The notes: generated by a model from the sequence alone, not told the origin. A stretch of DNA of 64,000 nucleotides from Zygaena filipendulae (GCA_907165275.2 CAJRBF020000012.1:186001-250000), one strand, 5' to 3'; positions 21,756 through 31,308 are shown, numbered from the stretch's first letter. Translations and numbers: made by a program.

Positions 21756-22318
21756 GATGCACGTGTCAAGTCAGTAGTGTGCTATTTCGTTAGTTACATT
21801 TATTTTTAAGTCAAAACATGAGAACTACCAGACGTCTAATCGTTTCATGGTATGGATTTCGCTGTATTATCATTCCACAGATAAATCTTTTGTAATTGAT
21901 CTGACAAATGATCGATCCGACAAATGAATCTTTTTGATTGTGTGGTCCAGGGCCTGGACCACTGGAATGATTTTGCGAGCGATAATTGTTTTTGCATGAT
22001 CGATCCGACAAGTGAATCATTTTGATTGGTATATATTGTATGGTCTGGACCATCGGAGTGATTTCGCGAGCGAGCACGTGCTCGGGTAGTTGTGATAAGC
22101 GCGATCGTTTGAATCTCAGTATTTATTAATTCAATTATTTACATATTACCTAGTTTTAATGGAATATTTTCATGTCTGTGTATAGTGAGTGATGTGTTTC
22201 TCGCCTGCCAGCGTTCTCCACATCTAATTTTTCTCAAGAACAAATTAATCACCTTAAAAGTTCTCCTCATACCTACCTACAACCGAAATTTCTAAACATC
22301 ACTACATATCACAACCAA

Positions 22319-23080
22319 ATGGAATCATTAAAGAAATCCATGGCCGAAATGACATCCCTATTTAATAGTAGAATGGACGGCTTCCAAAGGGATCTGGAGA
22401 GCTCATCATCGCCGAAACCTACCACTTCCTCAAGTTTGTCCTCGGAATTTGCGGCCTTCAGATCATTTGTTATGACGGCGCTAAAGGGTCTGCAGGAGCA
22501 GTTGGAGGTGCTTGCACGTGACGTCGACGAGATGGAGATGCGGAGCCGGCGCAAAATGTTGCTTCTGCACGGTGTCGAGGAGCAAGACGTGTCAGAGGAT
22601 GTCACGGAAGTAGTCACTAAGTTGCTGTCGCAATCCCTAAACCTAACTGACATCTCCGATATGAATTTTTCGAGATGTCATAGGATGGGCAACCGAACCA
22701 CCGGAAAGCCTAGGCCAATTCTTATTAAATTTAAAGACCTATCACTAAAACATCGGGCCTGGTTGGCTAAAACTGGCTTTAAGGGTAGCGGCATCACCAT
22801 GAGCGAGTTTCTTACCAAGGATAGGCATGCGGTATTTGTCGAAGCGCGGAAACTTTTCGGCATTCCTAAGTGCTGGACCCACAATGGTCTAGTGATCGTA
22901 ATGGACTCCAACGGAAAACGCCATCGTATTGTTTCGTATGCTGAGCTGCGGCGTATCCAGTGCAGCGTACAAGAGTCACAGGTGAAATCGAACGCGGCAC
23001 AAGAGGCAGCAACTCGATCCAAACAGGCTACCAACGATGGAAGCCTCCCGAGATCCAAGCGCGGTTTAAAGGGAAAATAA
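22319..23080 (+). CDS. LINE2 ORF1: RNA-binding protein, 253 aa
   Basis: Homologous to ORF1 of LINE1 over its whole length (RRKMLLLHGVEEQDVSEDV, CHRMGNRTTGKPRPILIKF, GSGITMSEFLTKDRHAVF), with an N-terminal coiled coil that begins about 20 residues earlier (MESLKKSMAEMTSLF). It has an RRM-like core and a basic, lysine-rich C-terminus with no zinc knuckle. It would coat the LINE RNA in the cytoplasm. The ATG is preceded by stop codons in frame, so the start is secure. Confidence 0.83.
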   Translation: MESLKKSMAEMTSLFNSRMDGFQRDLESSSSPKPTTSSSLSSEFAAFRSFVMTALKGLQEQLEVLARDVDEMEMRSRRKMLLLHGVEEQDVSEDVTEVVTKLLSQSLNLTDISDMNFSRCHRMGNRTTGKPRPILIKFKDLSLKHRAWLAKTGFKGSGITMSEFLTKDRHAVFVEARKLFGIPKCWTHNGLVIVMDSNGKRHRIVSYAELRRIQCSVQESQVKSNAAQEAATRSKQATNDGSLPRSKRGLKGK

Positions 23081-24248
23081 TAATTAAGTCAACTTTTTTG
23101 ATCCCTCTGTGTACCAATTTATTTATTTTGTTTTAAACTTAATATTGGGTGTGAATGACGCGCAAGTTTATTATGTCTTTTGATTTGCTACTCATATTTG
23201 TATTTGTTTCAATCTACAAAATTTGTTTCTACATGTCCTTACCGCAGACTTGTCAGCTTAGAACACCCTTAGATTTAGAGTTTGAACATTTATTAAAACT
23301 ACATATTGTAAACTGTAGAATTGTCTACCTGTAAAGCCTATCATCTCGCGTCTGTCTCACTGTTTGCCTATTCACTTGCTCACGAGTAGGTAGGTAATAG
23401 CATCAATTTTCTACTACCCTGTACTTACAGTAAACTAAAATATTGAGTTTGTTTGGCTCCCGCAACGCGCGGCGCTCGGCTAGCGGTGTCTGACGTACTG
23501 AGGGTTTGTATTTTATTTTTAGCTCGAGTGGCTTGGAATAGGTAAACGTCGCGCTCGCGCGCTCGCGCCGCGCGTTGGTGGTGGTCGGACGCGGGGTACG
23601 CACCATGAGTTCTGGTGTCGCAGATCATGTTATTGTTTTTATTATTGTCATGTTTTGTTTTATTCTTGTTTTTAATCAATTCTGTTTGTAGGTTTATTTT
23701 TTTTCTTACTCTGGGTAGGTACGGCTATATTCTAATATTTGAAATTGTAGCTTAGTTATACTAGGTATTTTGTTAGTGATGATTGCTGTTTAATTTTTAT
23801 ACTGATGTGGAACGACAGGCTGGTAGGTGGGAACGATTGTATTTTGAAATTGTCGCCGACTGTGACATTTTACAATTATATAGTGGACAGGTATACCCAC
23901 CCGCCTGGGCATAGCATTGTTTATTTTATTTATTTTTTTTAATACTTACACTGTTACTTATATATTTAAATTTTAATTTAATTGTTATTTAAATCGTTAT
24001 CATTATTGTTTTCGTACAGGCTTGTTCGTATCTTAGTGATAACTGCATATTGGTAATTATTGATAATTAGGTATATTTGAAGTTTTGTAACTTCGGCGAG
24101 TAATCGACTGGAATTGCAGGCTACAGTGATTGGATTGATTCTTGGCGGGTTTATTTGTCATTAAATTTCCTATTTGTTTATTTTATGTTTATTTATCTTC
24201 AGTTGTGTACTCTATTTATTTTATTGTATTATTTATATATTCTTCTCA
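23081..24248 (+). other. LINE2 inter-ORF region (1.17 kb), no gene seen
   Basis: No significant ORF on the coding strand. 23455-23600 is a GC-rich island rich in CGCG and GCGC motifs, inside otherwise AT-rich DNA. LINE1 has 764 bases at the same place. The region could hold an internal promoter or ribosome entry site for ORF2, but nothing in the sequence proves that. Confidence 0.4.
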
Positions 24249-27224
24249 ATGTCGGGTTTAGACAGTGCTGATTCTGATAATACTTTTCACTCACTTTCGC
24301 CATCAGATAGCTTTCATTCTGCGACGTCTGATGATACTCACAATACACCAACTTTAGGCGAGGATCTTCACTCAGCATTCTCCGCCTTCCCCAAAAATTT
24401 CAACGTTGCCCACATTAACGCTCAGAGCGTTGCCTCTAGTTACTCAGATATGCTCGTTTGCTTCGCTAGCAATCACATCGACGCAATACTTATATCTGAA
24501 ACCTTTCTTAAGCCGTCTTTACCTTCAACCCTATATTCTATCCCTGGTTTCTCTCTGATCAGAAATGATAGAACTTGTGTGAGGGAAGAACACGGGGCTC
24601 GCAGGACGGTGGGTGGGGGAGGAGTTGCCATCTACCTTCGAGCCGATATTCCCTATAAAATAATTTCACAATCCTCCTCAGTGCTTAACTCTCCCGAGTA
24701 TTTATTTCTGGAGATTTCCCTGCACTATCAAAAAATCATGCTGGGGGTTTTCTACAGTCCTAACTTGCATATAAATTATTTTGATTGTCTGGAACTTTCT
24801 TTATCTAATTTACGTCCCATTTACGAGCACATAATCCTGATGGGAGACTTTAACACCTGCCTCATCAAACGCGACGGCCGCTCTGCAAAACTAAACTCAC
24901 TTCTTAATTCTTTTAATTTGCACTGCCTACCTCTTGGCCCCACTCACTTCCCCCACAATGGTCCACCTTCTTTTCTTGATTTAATTATCACGAGCTCTCT
25001 TGAGCACGTGGAGACTCATGGTCAATTCAACGCACCCGCTTTCTCTATGCATGATCTTATTTACTTATCGTACAAAATTAGACCTCCTAAGCGTCGGCCT
25101 AAAGTGATCTTAAAGCGGAACTTCAAGGGTATTGACCAAGCTGCTCTGCGCACTGACCTGGAGTGTGTGAATTGGGATCTCGTGCGGTTGGCGCCAGATA
25201 TTGATGCGAAGGTTAGTGCCTTCAATGATCTTATTTTGGGAGTATATAACAGGCACGCCCCCATAAGATCAGTACGAGTTAAGCATCTCCCTGCCCCTTG
25301 GCTTACGCCGTTCATAAAACAATTAATGGCGCGTAGGGACCGGGCACGGATCCGATTCCGGCATGATCCTTCTGCTGCAAACAAAGAAGCCTACGTGGCC
25401 TTTCGTACTCGGTGCAACAGACTATGTAGGCAGGCTAAGCGGCAGCACATCCACTCCAGCATTGAAAGTTGTCCACCTGACAAACTGTGGCATTTCCTGA
25501 GGTCACTTGGTGTGGGGAGGGCCGCCGGATGTGCTGGCAGCGTTGACGTGGGGTCTCTGAATAGGCATTTCTGCAAGTCTCCAGTAACTCTTAGACCGGA
25601 CCTTAAGGCTCAGACGCTGTCCAGCCTCCACCGGATCCCTTGCCTTGACGTCCCCTCTCTAGAACTCGGGGAGATCTCGATGGATCTGACTTCTAAAATA
25701 TTAAAAAATATCACGACTAGGGCCGTTGGTGATGATGGACTTTGCCTTGATATGATCATTCCCATCACTGATCTAATCGTTCCCATCCTAACCCACATCA
25801 TTAATTGCTCCCTAACCACCGGCACATTCCCTTCTGCATGGAAACTTGCTCACGTGATTCCGATTCCTAAAAAAGCCAATCCCGATTCCTTCTCACAATA
25901 CCGTCCAATTTCTATTTTGCCTCTCCTATCTAAAGTTATCGAACATTTTGTTAACCAGCGGCTCACCAGTCATCTCATGCGACATAATCTGCTTAGTCCT
26001 TTTCAGTCTGGTTTCCGTTCGGGTCACAGCACGATCACAGCGTTGCTTAAGATCACAGATGACATTCGTTTGAACATCGAAAACAAAAAATTAACCCTTC
26101 TTGTACTTCTTGATTTTAGCAGCGCATTCAATACAGTTGATTTTGATATACTGCTTGGTACTCTAAACACCCTAAATCTCTCTCCCAACACTTTGTCCTG
26201 GTTTAAATCCTACCTCTTTGGGCGTAAGCAGCTCGTCAGAATCGACGATGTCAGATCTGACTGGTGTTTTCTTTCAGCGGGTGTCCCCCAGGGTGGAATC
26301 CTCTCGCCAATCCTCTTCTCAATTTTTATCAATGGCATCACTTCAGTTGTCACCTCATCACTTCACCTGTATGCTGATGATCTGCAAATTTACACTGCAT
26401 CTGGAATCGATGAACTTACTTCTGCGGTCAATGCCATAAATAGTGACTTGGAGGCGATCTCTGCCTGGTCGAGGGAGTTTGGATTATTGGTCAATGCGTC
26501 CAAATCTCAGGCTATACTTATTGGCAATCACTATTACATCTCTAGGGCGCAGAACATGGTGATACCTGACATACTCTTTAACGGATCTAAAATTCCACTA
26601 TCTCCCACCGTTCGCAATCTAGGTATTATCATGGATCAAACTCTTTCTTGGTCTGCTCACATAAATGGGATCAGTCGGAAGCTTTTTGCTTCTCTGCACT
26701 CCTTGAAGCGCCTGCAAGATTTCCTCCCTGTCAAAACTAAAGCCATGCTCGCTCAATCTCTTCTCTTACCCCTGATTGACTACGGTGATGTGGTCTTTCT
26801 CGATGTTGCCGAGGGGCTGGCTGATAGGATTGAGCGTCTGCAGAATGTCTGCATTCGGTATGTTTTTGGGCTTCGTAAATTTGACCACGTGTCTGCCTTC
26901 CGCCTACAACTACAATGGTTACCTACCCGTCTCCGCCGAAACTCTCATATCCTCTGTTTTCTCCACACCATTCTCTTTAATCCTTCCTCTCCTTACTATC
27001 TCAGAAGTAATTTTGAATTTCTTGCTCAGCAAAGTGGTGGCCGTCTTCGCTCAAGCATAAATTTCTCGCTTGAGATTCCTTTTCACCATTCCTACTCCTA
27101 TAGTAAGTCCTTTACTATTCTAGCTGCGAGGCTCTGGAACTCACTGCCTATCCCCATTCGCCAAGCCCCATCCCTGTCTTCCTTTAAAGTGAAGTTGAAG
27201 AAGCATTTCCTCAGCCTGCGTTGA
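24249..27224 (+). CDS. LINE2 ORF2: endonuclease and reverse transcriptase, 991 aa
   Basis: N-terminal endonuclease (FNVAHINAQSV, LISETFLKPS, GGGVAIYLRADI, LMGDFNTC, MHDLIYLSY), then reverse transcriptase (YRPISILPLLSKVIE, FQSGFRSGHSTITALL, LVLLDFSSAFNTVDF, GVPQGGILSPILF, catalytic LYADDLQIY) and the CR1/Jockey-type C-terminal domain (YVFGLRKFDHVSAFR, ARLWNSLPIPIR). All motifs are complete and there are no stops, so this copy may be able to move. Compared with LINE1 it carries a short extra stretch between the endonuclease motifs (CVREEHGARRTV, at ~24573-24608). I start at the ATG of MSGLDSADSD, since the frame upstream has no ATG. Confidence 0.9.
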   Translation: MSGLDSADSDNTFHSLSPSDSFHSATSDDTHNTPTLGEDLHSAFSAFPKNFNVAHINAQSVASSYSDMLVCFASNHIDAILISETFLKPSLPSTLYSIPGFSLIRNDRTCVREEHGARRTVGGGGVAIYLRADIPYKIISQSSSVLNSPEYLFLEISLHYQKIMLGVFYSPNLHINYFDCLELSLSNLRPIYEHIILMGDFNTCLIKRDGRSAKLNSLLNSFNLHCLPLGPTHFPHNGPPSFLDLIITSSLEHVETHGQFNAPAFSMHDLIYLSYKIRPPKRRPKVILKRNFKGIDQAALRTDLECVNWDLVRLAPDIDAKVSAFNDLILGVYNRHAPIRSVRVKHLPAPWLTPFIKQLMARRDRARIRFRHDPSAANKEAYVAFRTRCNRLCRQAKRQHIHSSIESCPPDKLWHFLRSLGVGRAAGCAGSVDVGSLNRHFCKSPVTLRPDLKAQTLSSLHRIPCLDVPSLELGEISMDLTSKILKNITTRAVGDDGLCLDMIIPITDLIVPILTHIINCSLTTGTFPSAWKLAHVIPIPKKANPDSFSQYRPISILPLLSKVIEHFVNQRLTSHLMRHNLLSPFQSGFRSGHSTITALLKITDDIRLNIENKKLTLLVLLDFSSAFNTVDFDILLGTLNTLNLSPNTLSWFKSYLFGRKQLVRIDDVRSDWCFLSAGVPQGGILSPILFSIFINGITSVVTSSLHLYADDLQIYTASGIDELTSAVNAINSDLEAISAWSREFGLLVNASKSQAILIGNHYYISRAQNMVIPDILFNGSKIPLSPTVRNLGIIMDQTLSWSAHINGISRKLFASLHSLKRLQDFLPVKTKAMLAQSLLLPLIDYGDVVFLDVAEGLADRIERLQNVCIRYVFGLRKFDHVSAFRLQLQWLPTRLRRNSHILCFLHTILFNPSSPYYLRSNFEFLAQQSGGRLRSSINFSLEIPFHHSYSYSKSFTILAARLWNSLPIPIRQAPSLSSFKVKLKKHFLSLR

Positions 27225-27656
27225 GTTTCTTTAATCATAAAATATTCTTATACATATATTATTATGTTATCTTATCAGAAGAACCTAGTAGTTTATTATG
27301 TATTGATATATTACTGTATATGCAGATATGTATTTTATTTATATTCTTATATATTATGCCTTCCTTATTTTTTCTTATCTATTTATTTTACAACTTTTCT
27401 TTTATTTCCTTTCCTTTTTTATCCCGTCTTGATTCTATCAAACCATTATTTTTATGTTTGTCAACCTCCTTTCTATTTATCTCTTCTCCCGCCAATGTTT
27501 TCTTCAATTCCATTCGATTTTTCAAAGGTTGACTGGAAGAAATCCCCTCGCGGGATAAGTCCGCCTTTGAGCATAAATTACCTATTTGTTTTGATTTTAT
27601 CAACTTGTAAAAACTTTTTTTATGCTCAATAAAGTATACAAACAAACAAACAAACA

Positions 27657-27691
27657 AACACAAACTAAAACAGATTGTAGGGATAGACAAA
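27657..27691 (+). repeat. Sliver of element B 5' LTR between LINE2 and Maverick
   Basis: 'cacaaactaaaacagattg...gatagacaaa' corresponds to 3' LTR positions 50393-50427. Its last six bases, GACAAA (27686-27691), are the left target-site copy of the Maverick. Confidence 0.9.
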
Positions 27692-27829
27692 AGTAGGTAT
27701 ATATTGTATGTTCTGGACCACTTCGTTCTTTCGCAATGAGCGAGCACGTGCTCGCTCGCGAAATCACTCCGATGGTCCAGACCATACAATATATACCAAT
27801 CAAAATGATTCACTTGTCGGATCGATCAT
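27692..27829 (+). repeat. Left terminal inverted repeat of Maverick copy 1
   Basis: 138 bp, matching the reverse complement of 44277-44414. It is itself almost palindromic: arms 27696-27720 and 27773-27797 pair at 24 of 25 positions around a perfect 20-bp palindrome, GAGCGAGCACGTGCTCGCTC (27738-27757). Confidence 0.93.
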
Positions 27830-28069
27830 GCAAAAACAATTATCGCTCGCAAAATCATTCCAGTGGTCCAGGCCCTGGACCACACAATCAAAAAGATTCA
27901 TTTGTCGGATCGATCATTTGTCAGATCAATTACAAAAGATTTATCTGTGGAATGATAATACAGCGAAATCCATACCATGAAACGATTAGACGTCTGGTAG
28001 TTCTCATGTTTTGACTTAAAAATAAATGTAACTAACGAAATAGCACACTACTGACTTGACACGTGCATC
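27830..28069 (+). promoter_or_regulatory. Maverick subterminal region upstream of the ATPase gene
   Basis: Contains a 21-bp palindrome around GGTCCAGGCCCTGGACC (27863-27883) and a second copy of TTGTCGGATCGATCAT (27902-27917; first copy at the inner edge of the terminal repeat). ORFs running through here and the terminal repeat (27708-28014) read across palindromes and are probably not genes. The region most likely holds replication-end and promoter signals for the rightward genes. Confidence 0.5.
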
Positions 28070-28756
28070 ATGAAGTTTGTTAAACAGTCACAATCGTTAA
28101 ATATTGATAATGTTTTTGTCGAAGTAAAAAATACCATGTCACGTCATGGAAGTCTTCTACCTAGCACTGTACGATGCATCATTTGTGGACCGTCGAGCTG
28201 TGGGAAAACAAATTTGATGATTGGACTACTTTTGCACGAAAACGGGTTACATTATCGAAATGTGTATGTTTATTCTAAAACATTACAACAACCAAAATAT
28301 GTGTTTTTAGAAAAGGTTTTGGAACGAGTTCCAAATGTTTTATTTGAAAAGTATCGTGATAAAGATGAAGTTTTAAGTCTACAAGATGCTAAACCCTACT
28401 CCGTGATTGTATTTGACGACGTTGCATGTGAAAATCAAAATAACATACGAGATTACTTTGCAATGGGCAGACACAAATATATTGATTGTTTTTATCTCAA
28501 CCAAACATATAGTAAAATCCCTAAACAGTTAGTGAGAGATAACGCGAATTTAATTATACTTTTTAAACAAGATGAAACCAATATGAAACATGTTTATGAT
28601 GAGCACGTTAATACAGACATGACGTGGCGTCAATTTCGCGAACTGTGTTCAAAGATTTGGATCAATCCTTACAATTATTTGGTTATAAACAAGGATTGTA
28701 CTAAAAATAATGGTTGCTATAGAAACAAATTAGACACTTTTGTGGTGTTCGACTAA
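28070..28756 (+). CDS. Maverick packaging ATPase (FtsK/HerA, A32-like), 228 aa
   Basis: The predicted motor for pumping the genome into capsids. Walker A is GPSSCGKT (residues 40-47), Walker B VIVFDDV (about 112-118); a conserved sensor region (FYLNQTYSKIPKQLVRDNAN) follows. Length is usual for Polinton ATPases. It is the first rightward gene, 96 bases before the next one. The copy in the inverted fragment (21069-21755) is identical; copy 2 differs at three residues (Ser to Arg near residue 28, Arg to Gly near 194, Leu to Met near 199). Confidence 0.93.
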   Translation: MKFVKQSQSLNIDNVFVEVKNTMSRHGSLLPSTVRCIICGPSSCGKTNLMIGLLLHENGLHYRNVYVYSKTLQQPKYVFLEKVLERVPNVLFEKYRDKDEVLSLQDAKPYSVIVFDDVACENQNNIRDYFAMGRHKYIDCFYLNQTYSKIPKQLVRDNANLIILFKQDETNMKHVYDEHVNTDMTWRQFRELCSKIWINPYNYLVINKDCTKNNGCYRNKLDTFVVFD

Positions 28757-28851
28757 CAAAGAACATAAATAATACCTTTAAATAGAGGAACGCATGTTTT
28801 AAACTTCATTCGTTATCGGATGCTAAATCATTAACGACTCGTCCGGTTATA

Positions 28852-29727
28852 ATGGAAAAATCATTAAAAAGACGAATTGTTGATGCTGCAGAAGCAGTTA
28901 AGAAAAAGGTGCGAAAAATGAGAAATGTCGAAATTGAAAATAAACGTGCATTGGAAACCGTGTTCAAGCCGGTCACAGAACCTCTTGCTCAATTTACGAA
29001 AGCTAATGAAAAAGCAACAAAACAAAAGCTGATTGAAAAATCTGAAGGCAACACCAACCATAACACCGGTACTGTTAAAGACACCAAGGATGAGAGCAGT
29101 GATAATTATTATACAGATAATTCAGAATCTGATTTAGACACAGACCCCTCAGTTTCATCCGTTATTGATACAACTCTCGATGATAAAAATACCTCGTCAT
29201 GGTCTGTGTCTTCAGAGGCGTTAGATGATGTTGTATTTGGTGTTAGATCAGAAAAAGGAAAACTTATGTTAGGTTCATCTCCTATAACGATCGGTGATCG
29301 ATTTATATCTGTAGCTGGACATAAGTACGCTACCACTCCTGGCTTAAAACAATTGTTGCTTAAAAAAGATATCGATTTAAAATTAATTACGGATAGCGAC
29401 ATGAAAAATTACAAAACTATGTTAATGAACACAAACGCTCACCGTCGAGATTACGATTCAAAAAAACCCATCAAAAGTAATAAAGGACAAAAATACGTAC
29501 AAATCATTAGACCTCTGTTTAATATAAAACAAACGAAAGGAGAAGGCTTACCGTCAATGAAAAAAATACGAAACGATGTCGACTTAGTATACTGGGACGA
29601 TCCTAATGAATTGGTGGAACGATTAAAACTATTGATAGCATCACGAGAAGCTGGTAACACCGGAGTTGACAATGAAATCATTTCCATCATAGAAGAATTG
29701 CGTGAAAGTGGACTAATTAATGCCTAA
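28852..29727 (+). CDS. Maverick conserved protein of unknown function, 291 aa
   Basis: N-terminus strongly basic (MEKSLKRRIVDAAEAVKKK), then an acidic, serine-rich low-complexity stretch (residues ~75-120), then a compact C-terminal part. That part includes KLMLGSSPITIGDRF and YWDDPNELVERLKLLIASRE near the end. Similar C-terminal sequences recur in insect Maverick elements, but I do not know a function for it. The basic start suggests nucleic-acid contact; the position between ATPase and capsid-type genes suggests a virion or packaging role. Confidence 0.75.
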   Translation: MEKSLKRRIVDAAEAVKKKVRKMRNVEIENKRALETVFKPVTEPLAQFTKANEKATKQKLIEKSEGNTNHNTGTVKDTKDESSDNYYTDNSESDLDTDPSVSSVIDTTLDDKNTSSWSVSSEALDDVVFGVRSEKGKLMLGSSPITIGDRFISVAGHKYATTPGLKQLLLKKDIDLKLITDSDMKNYKTMLMNTNAHRRDYDSKKPIKSNKGQKYVQIIRPLFNIKQTKGEGLPSMKKIRNDVDLVYWDDPNELVERLKLLIASREAGNTGVDNEIISIIEELRESGLINA

Positions 29728-29807
29728 ATAAAATAAATATGTGCATTACTAACGATTAGTTTCATTTTATATTTAGCCTCCCTAAGTAGCAGGTCATACC
29801 TTAAAAT

Positions 29808-30398
29808 ATGAGTATAGACAAATTTGGTCATCATATTCATAAAAGAATACGTTTGTCAGATTTTACATTTAATGACAAGGTGTTAATGAAATCTGAAAAT
29901 GGTGATTATGATCTAAAAACAGCTAGACTAAGAGGCATCAAATTTCCTATAGAAGCATACGATGCGGTTAATAAAGAGTATGTCGATCAATTACATGATA
30001 TGATTATAAAAGAATTCAATAACCTTGTTGAAAATATGCGTTCACAAATTATAATTGACATTACAAATACCGTTACATCTACTTTAAAAGCATACAATGC
30101 TTTGTTGAGATCTCATAATGGAGATTATGATTTACAAACAGCTAGACTGAGAGGCATCAAACATCCAGTAGAAGCAGATGATGCTGTTAACAAGGAGTAT
30201 GTAGACCAACTAAACACCAAGATGTTTAAAGAATTCAATGGCCTTATTGACAGCTTACGTTCTCAAATTGATGAGTCTACTTTAAAAGCAACGTCTTTAG
30301 GGTTAGTAAATCAGTTGGAAGAGAAACTTAACAAGAACGGGGTGGACAACGAGATTCAAAGTGCATTACAAAATGACAAAACAGGAAGTAGTCAATGA
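29808..30398 (+). CDS. Fibre-like repeat protein of Maverick, 196 aa
   Basis: Two copies of a ~40-residue repeat, residues 31-70 and 104-143, share NGDYDL.TARLRGIK, DAVNKEYVDQL and KEFN. The 'DAVNK.YVD' unit is a hallmark of trimeric phage tail-fibre proteins, where it marks the joins between repeats. The regions after each repeat are helical (probable coiled coil). By analogy it may be a virion spike or fibre that binds host cells, but that is inference. The last 26 bases overlap the integrase start in another frame. In copy 2 the frame stops 15 codons earlier. Confidence 0.7.
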   Translation: MSIDKFGHHIHKRIRLSDFTFNDKVLMKSENGDYDLKTARLRGIKFPIEAYDAVNKEYVDQLHDMIIKEFNNLVENMRSQIIIDITNTVTSTLKAYNALLRSHNGDYDLQTARLRGIKHPVEADDAVNKEYVDQLNTKMFKEFNGLIDSLRSQIDESTLKATSLGLVNQLEEKLNKNGVDNEIQSALQNDKTGSSQ

Positions 30399-31308
30399 AA
30401 TCCACAAAGCCGCTCGAAAAAACTTTACAAGACGTCCTGTTTTTCTTAAAGGAATCGATGATTTGTGGCAAGCCGATTTGATAGATATGCAATCTCTTCG
30501 AAAATATAACAACAACAATAAATATATCCTTATAGTAATAGATTGCTTTACAAAGTATGCCTGGGCTGAACCGTTGAAATCAAAGAAAAAACTTGATGTA
30601 ACTCAAGCTTTTAAACATATTTTAATCCGAAGCCAAAGAAGGCCGTACAATTTGCAAACCGATATGGGGAACGAGTTCTACAACGATTCGTTTCAAAAGC
30701 TTATGAAGACGAATAAAATTACCCATTATTCGACGTTTTCTATAAAAAAAGCTTCAATTGTTGAACGTCTTATCAAAACTATAAAGCAAAGACTGTTCAA
30801 ACACTTTAGTCTGATTGGGAGTTATAAATGGTCTGACAAAACTTTGAATAATATTATGCAGTCTTATAACACCACAAAACATCGTACCACTGGTTTTAAG
30901 CCTGCAGAAATTAATAAAACTATAGAACCAGACGTAAAAAGAAATATTAATAAATTACACTCTTTTCCATCTGTACCACAAAAATCTAAATTTAAGGCTG
31001 GGGATTGCGTTCGTATTAGTAAATACAAAAATTGTTTTGAAAAGGGATATACTCCTAATTGGTCTACAGAATTATTTACTGTAAAGAAAGTAAATAATAC
31101 CATTCCACAAACGTACCACATTGAAGATCAACGTAAGCAGCCTATTTTAGGAAGTTTTTATGAACAAGAACTGCAGAAGACTAACTATCCTAATGTGTAT
31201 TTAATAGAAAAAGTGTTGAAAAAGAAAGGGAGTAAGATATTCGTTAAATGGTTAGGGTTACCTCCTGATGAAAACAGCTGGATTGATAAATCTACATTGT
31301 TAAGTTAA
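30373..31308 (+). CDS. Maverick retroviral-type integrase with chromodomain, 311 aa
   Basis: Inserts the element and produces the 6-bp target duplication. The catalytic DDE residues are Asp35 (LWQADLIDM), Asp97 (LQTDMGNEF) and Glu131 (SIVERLIKT), counted from this ATG. After an SH3-like DNA-binding part comes a C-terminal chromodomain (VYLIEKVLKKKGSKIFVKWL, PDENSWI), as in many Polinton integrases, which would guide integration to marked chromatin. The frame is open four codons upstream but begins GTG, so the ATG of MTKQEVVNE is chosen. There is no visible N-terminal zinc finger. Confidence 0.93.
   Translation: MTKQEVVNEIHKAARKNFTRRPVFLKGIDDLWQADLIDMQSLRKYNNNNKYILIVIDCFTKYAWAEPLKSKKKLDVTQAFKHILIRSQRRPYNLQTDMGNEFYNDSFQKLMKTNKITHYSTFSIKKASIVERLIKTIKQRLFKHFSLIGSYKWSDKTLNNIMQSYNTTKHRTTGFKPAEINKTIEPDVKRNINKLHSFPSVPQKSKFKAGDCVRISKYKNCFEKGYTPNWSTELFTVKKVNNTIPQTYHIEDQRKQPILGSFYEQELQKTNYPNVYLIEKVLKKKGSKIFVKWLGLPPDENSWIDKSTLLS

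Larger units (their letters stand above)
20419..22084 (-). mobile_element. Inverted fragment of Maverick left end
   Basis: This is the reverse complement of 27741-29406 (coordinate sum 49825, no indels). At positions where the two Mavericks differ (Ser rather than Arg in SRHGSLL; NTNHN rather than NTSHN) it agrees with copy 1. It lacks the outer 49 bases of the terminal repeat: it ends within the 20-bp palindrome at the tip of the terminal hairpin. Confidence 0.92.
22085..27656 (+). mobile_element. LINE2: CR1/Jockey-type non-LTR retrotransposon, probably full length
   Basis: Order: 5' UTR (22085-22318), ORF1, a 1.17-kb inter-ORF region, ORF2, 3' UTR, AATAAA (27629) and a (CAAA)n tail ending near 27656. 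It is inserted in the 5' LTR of element B at LTR position ~2165; the bases after the tail continue the LTR. The expected LTR sequence upstream of 22085 is replaced by the inverted Maverick fragment, so the left target duplication cannot be seen and the 5' end is taken from the breakpoint. Confidence 0.8.

Noticed and set aside
27708..28014. ORFs through the Maverick terminal repeat (also 57044-57322 and 21811-22077)
   Set aside because: They read through palindromes and inverted repeats, contain no recognisable domain and overlap probable promoter DNA; conservation between copies only reflects near identity of the DNA.
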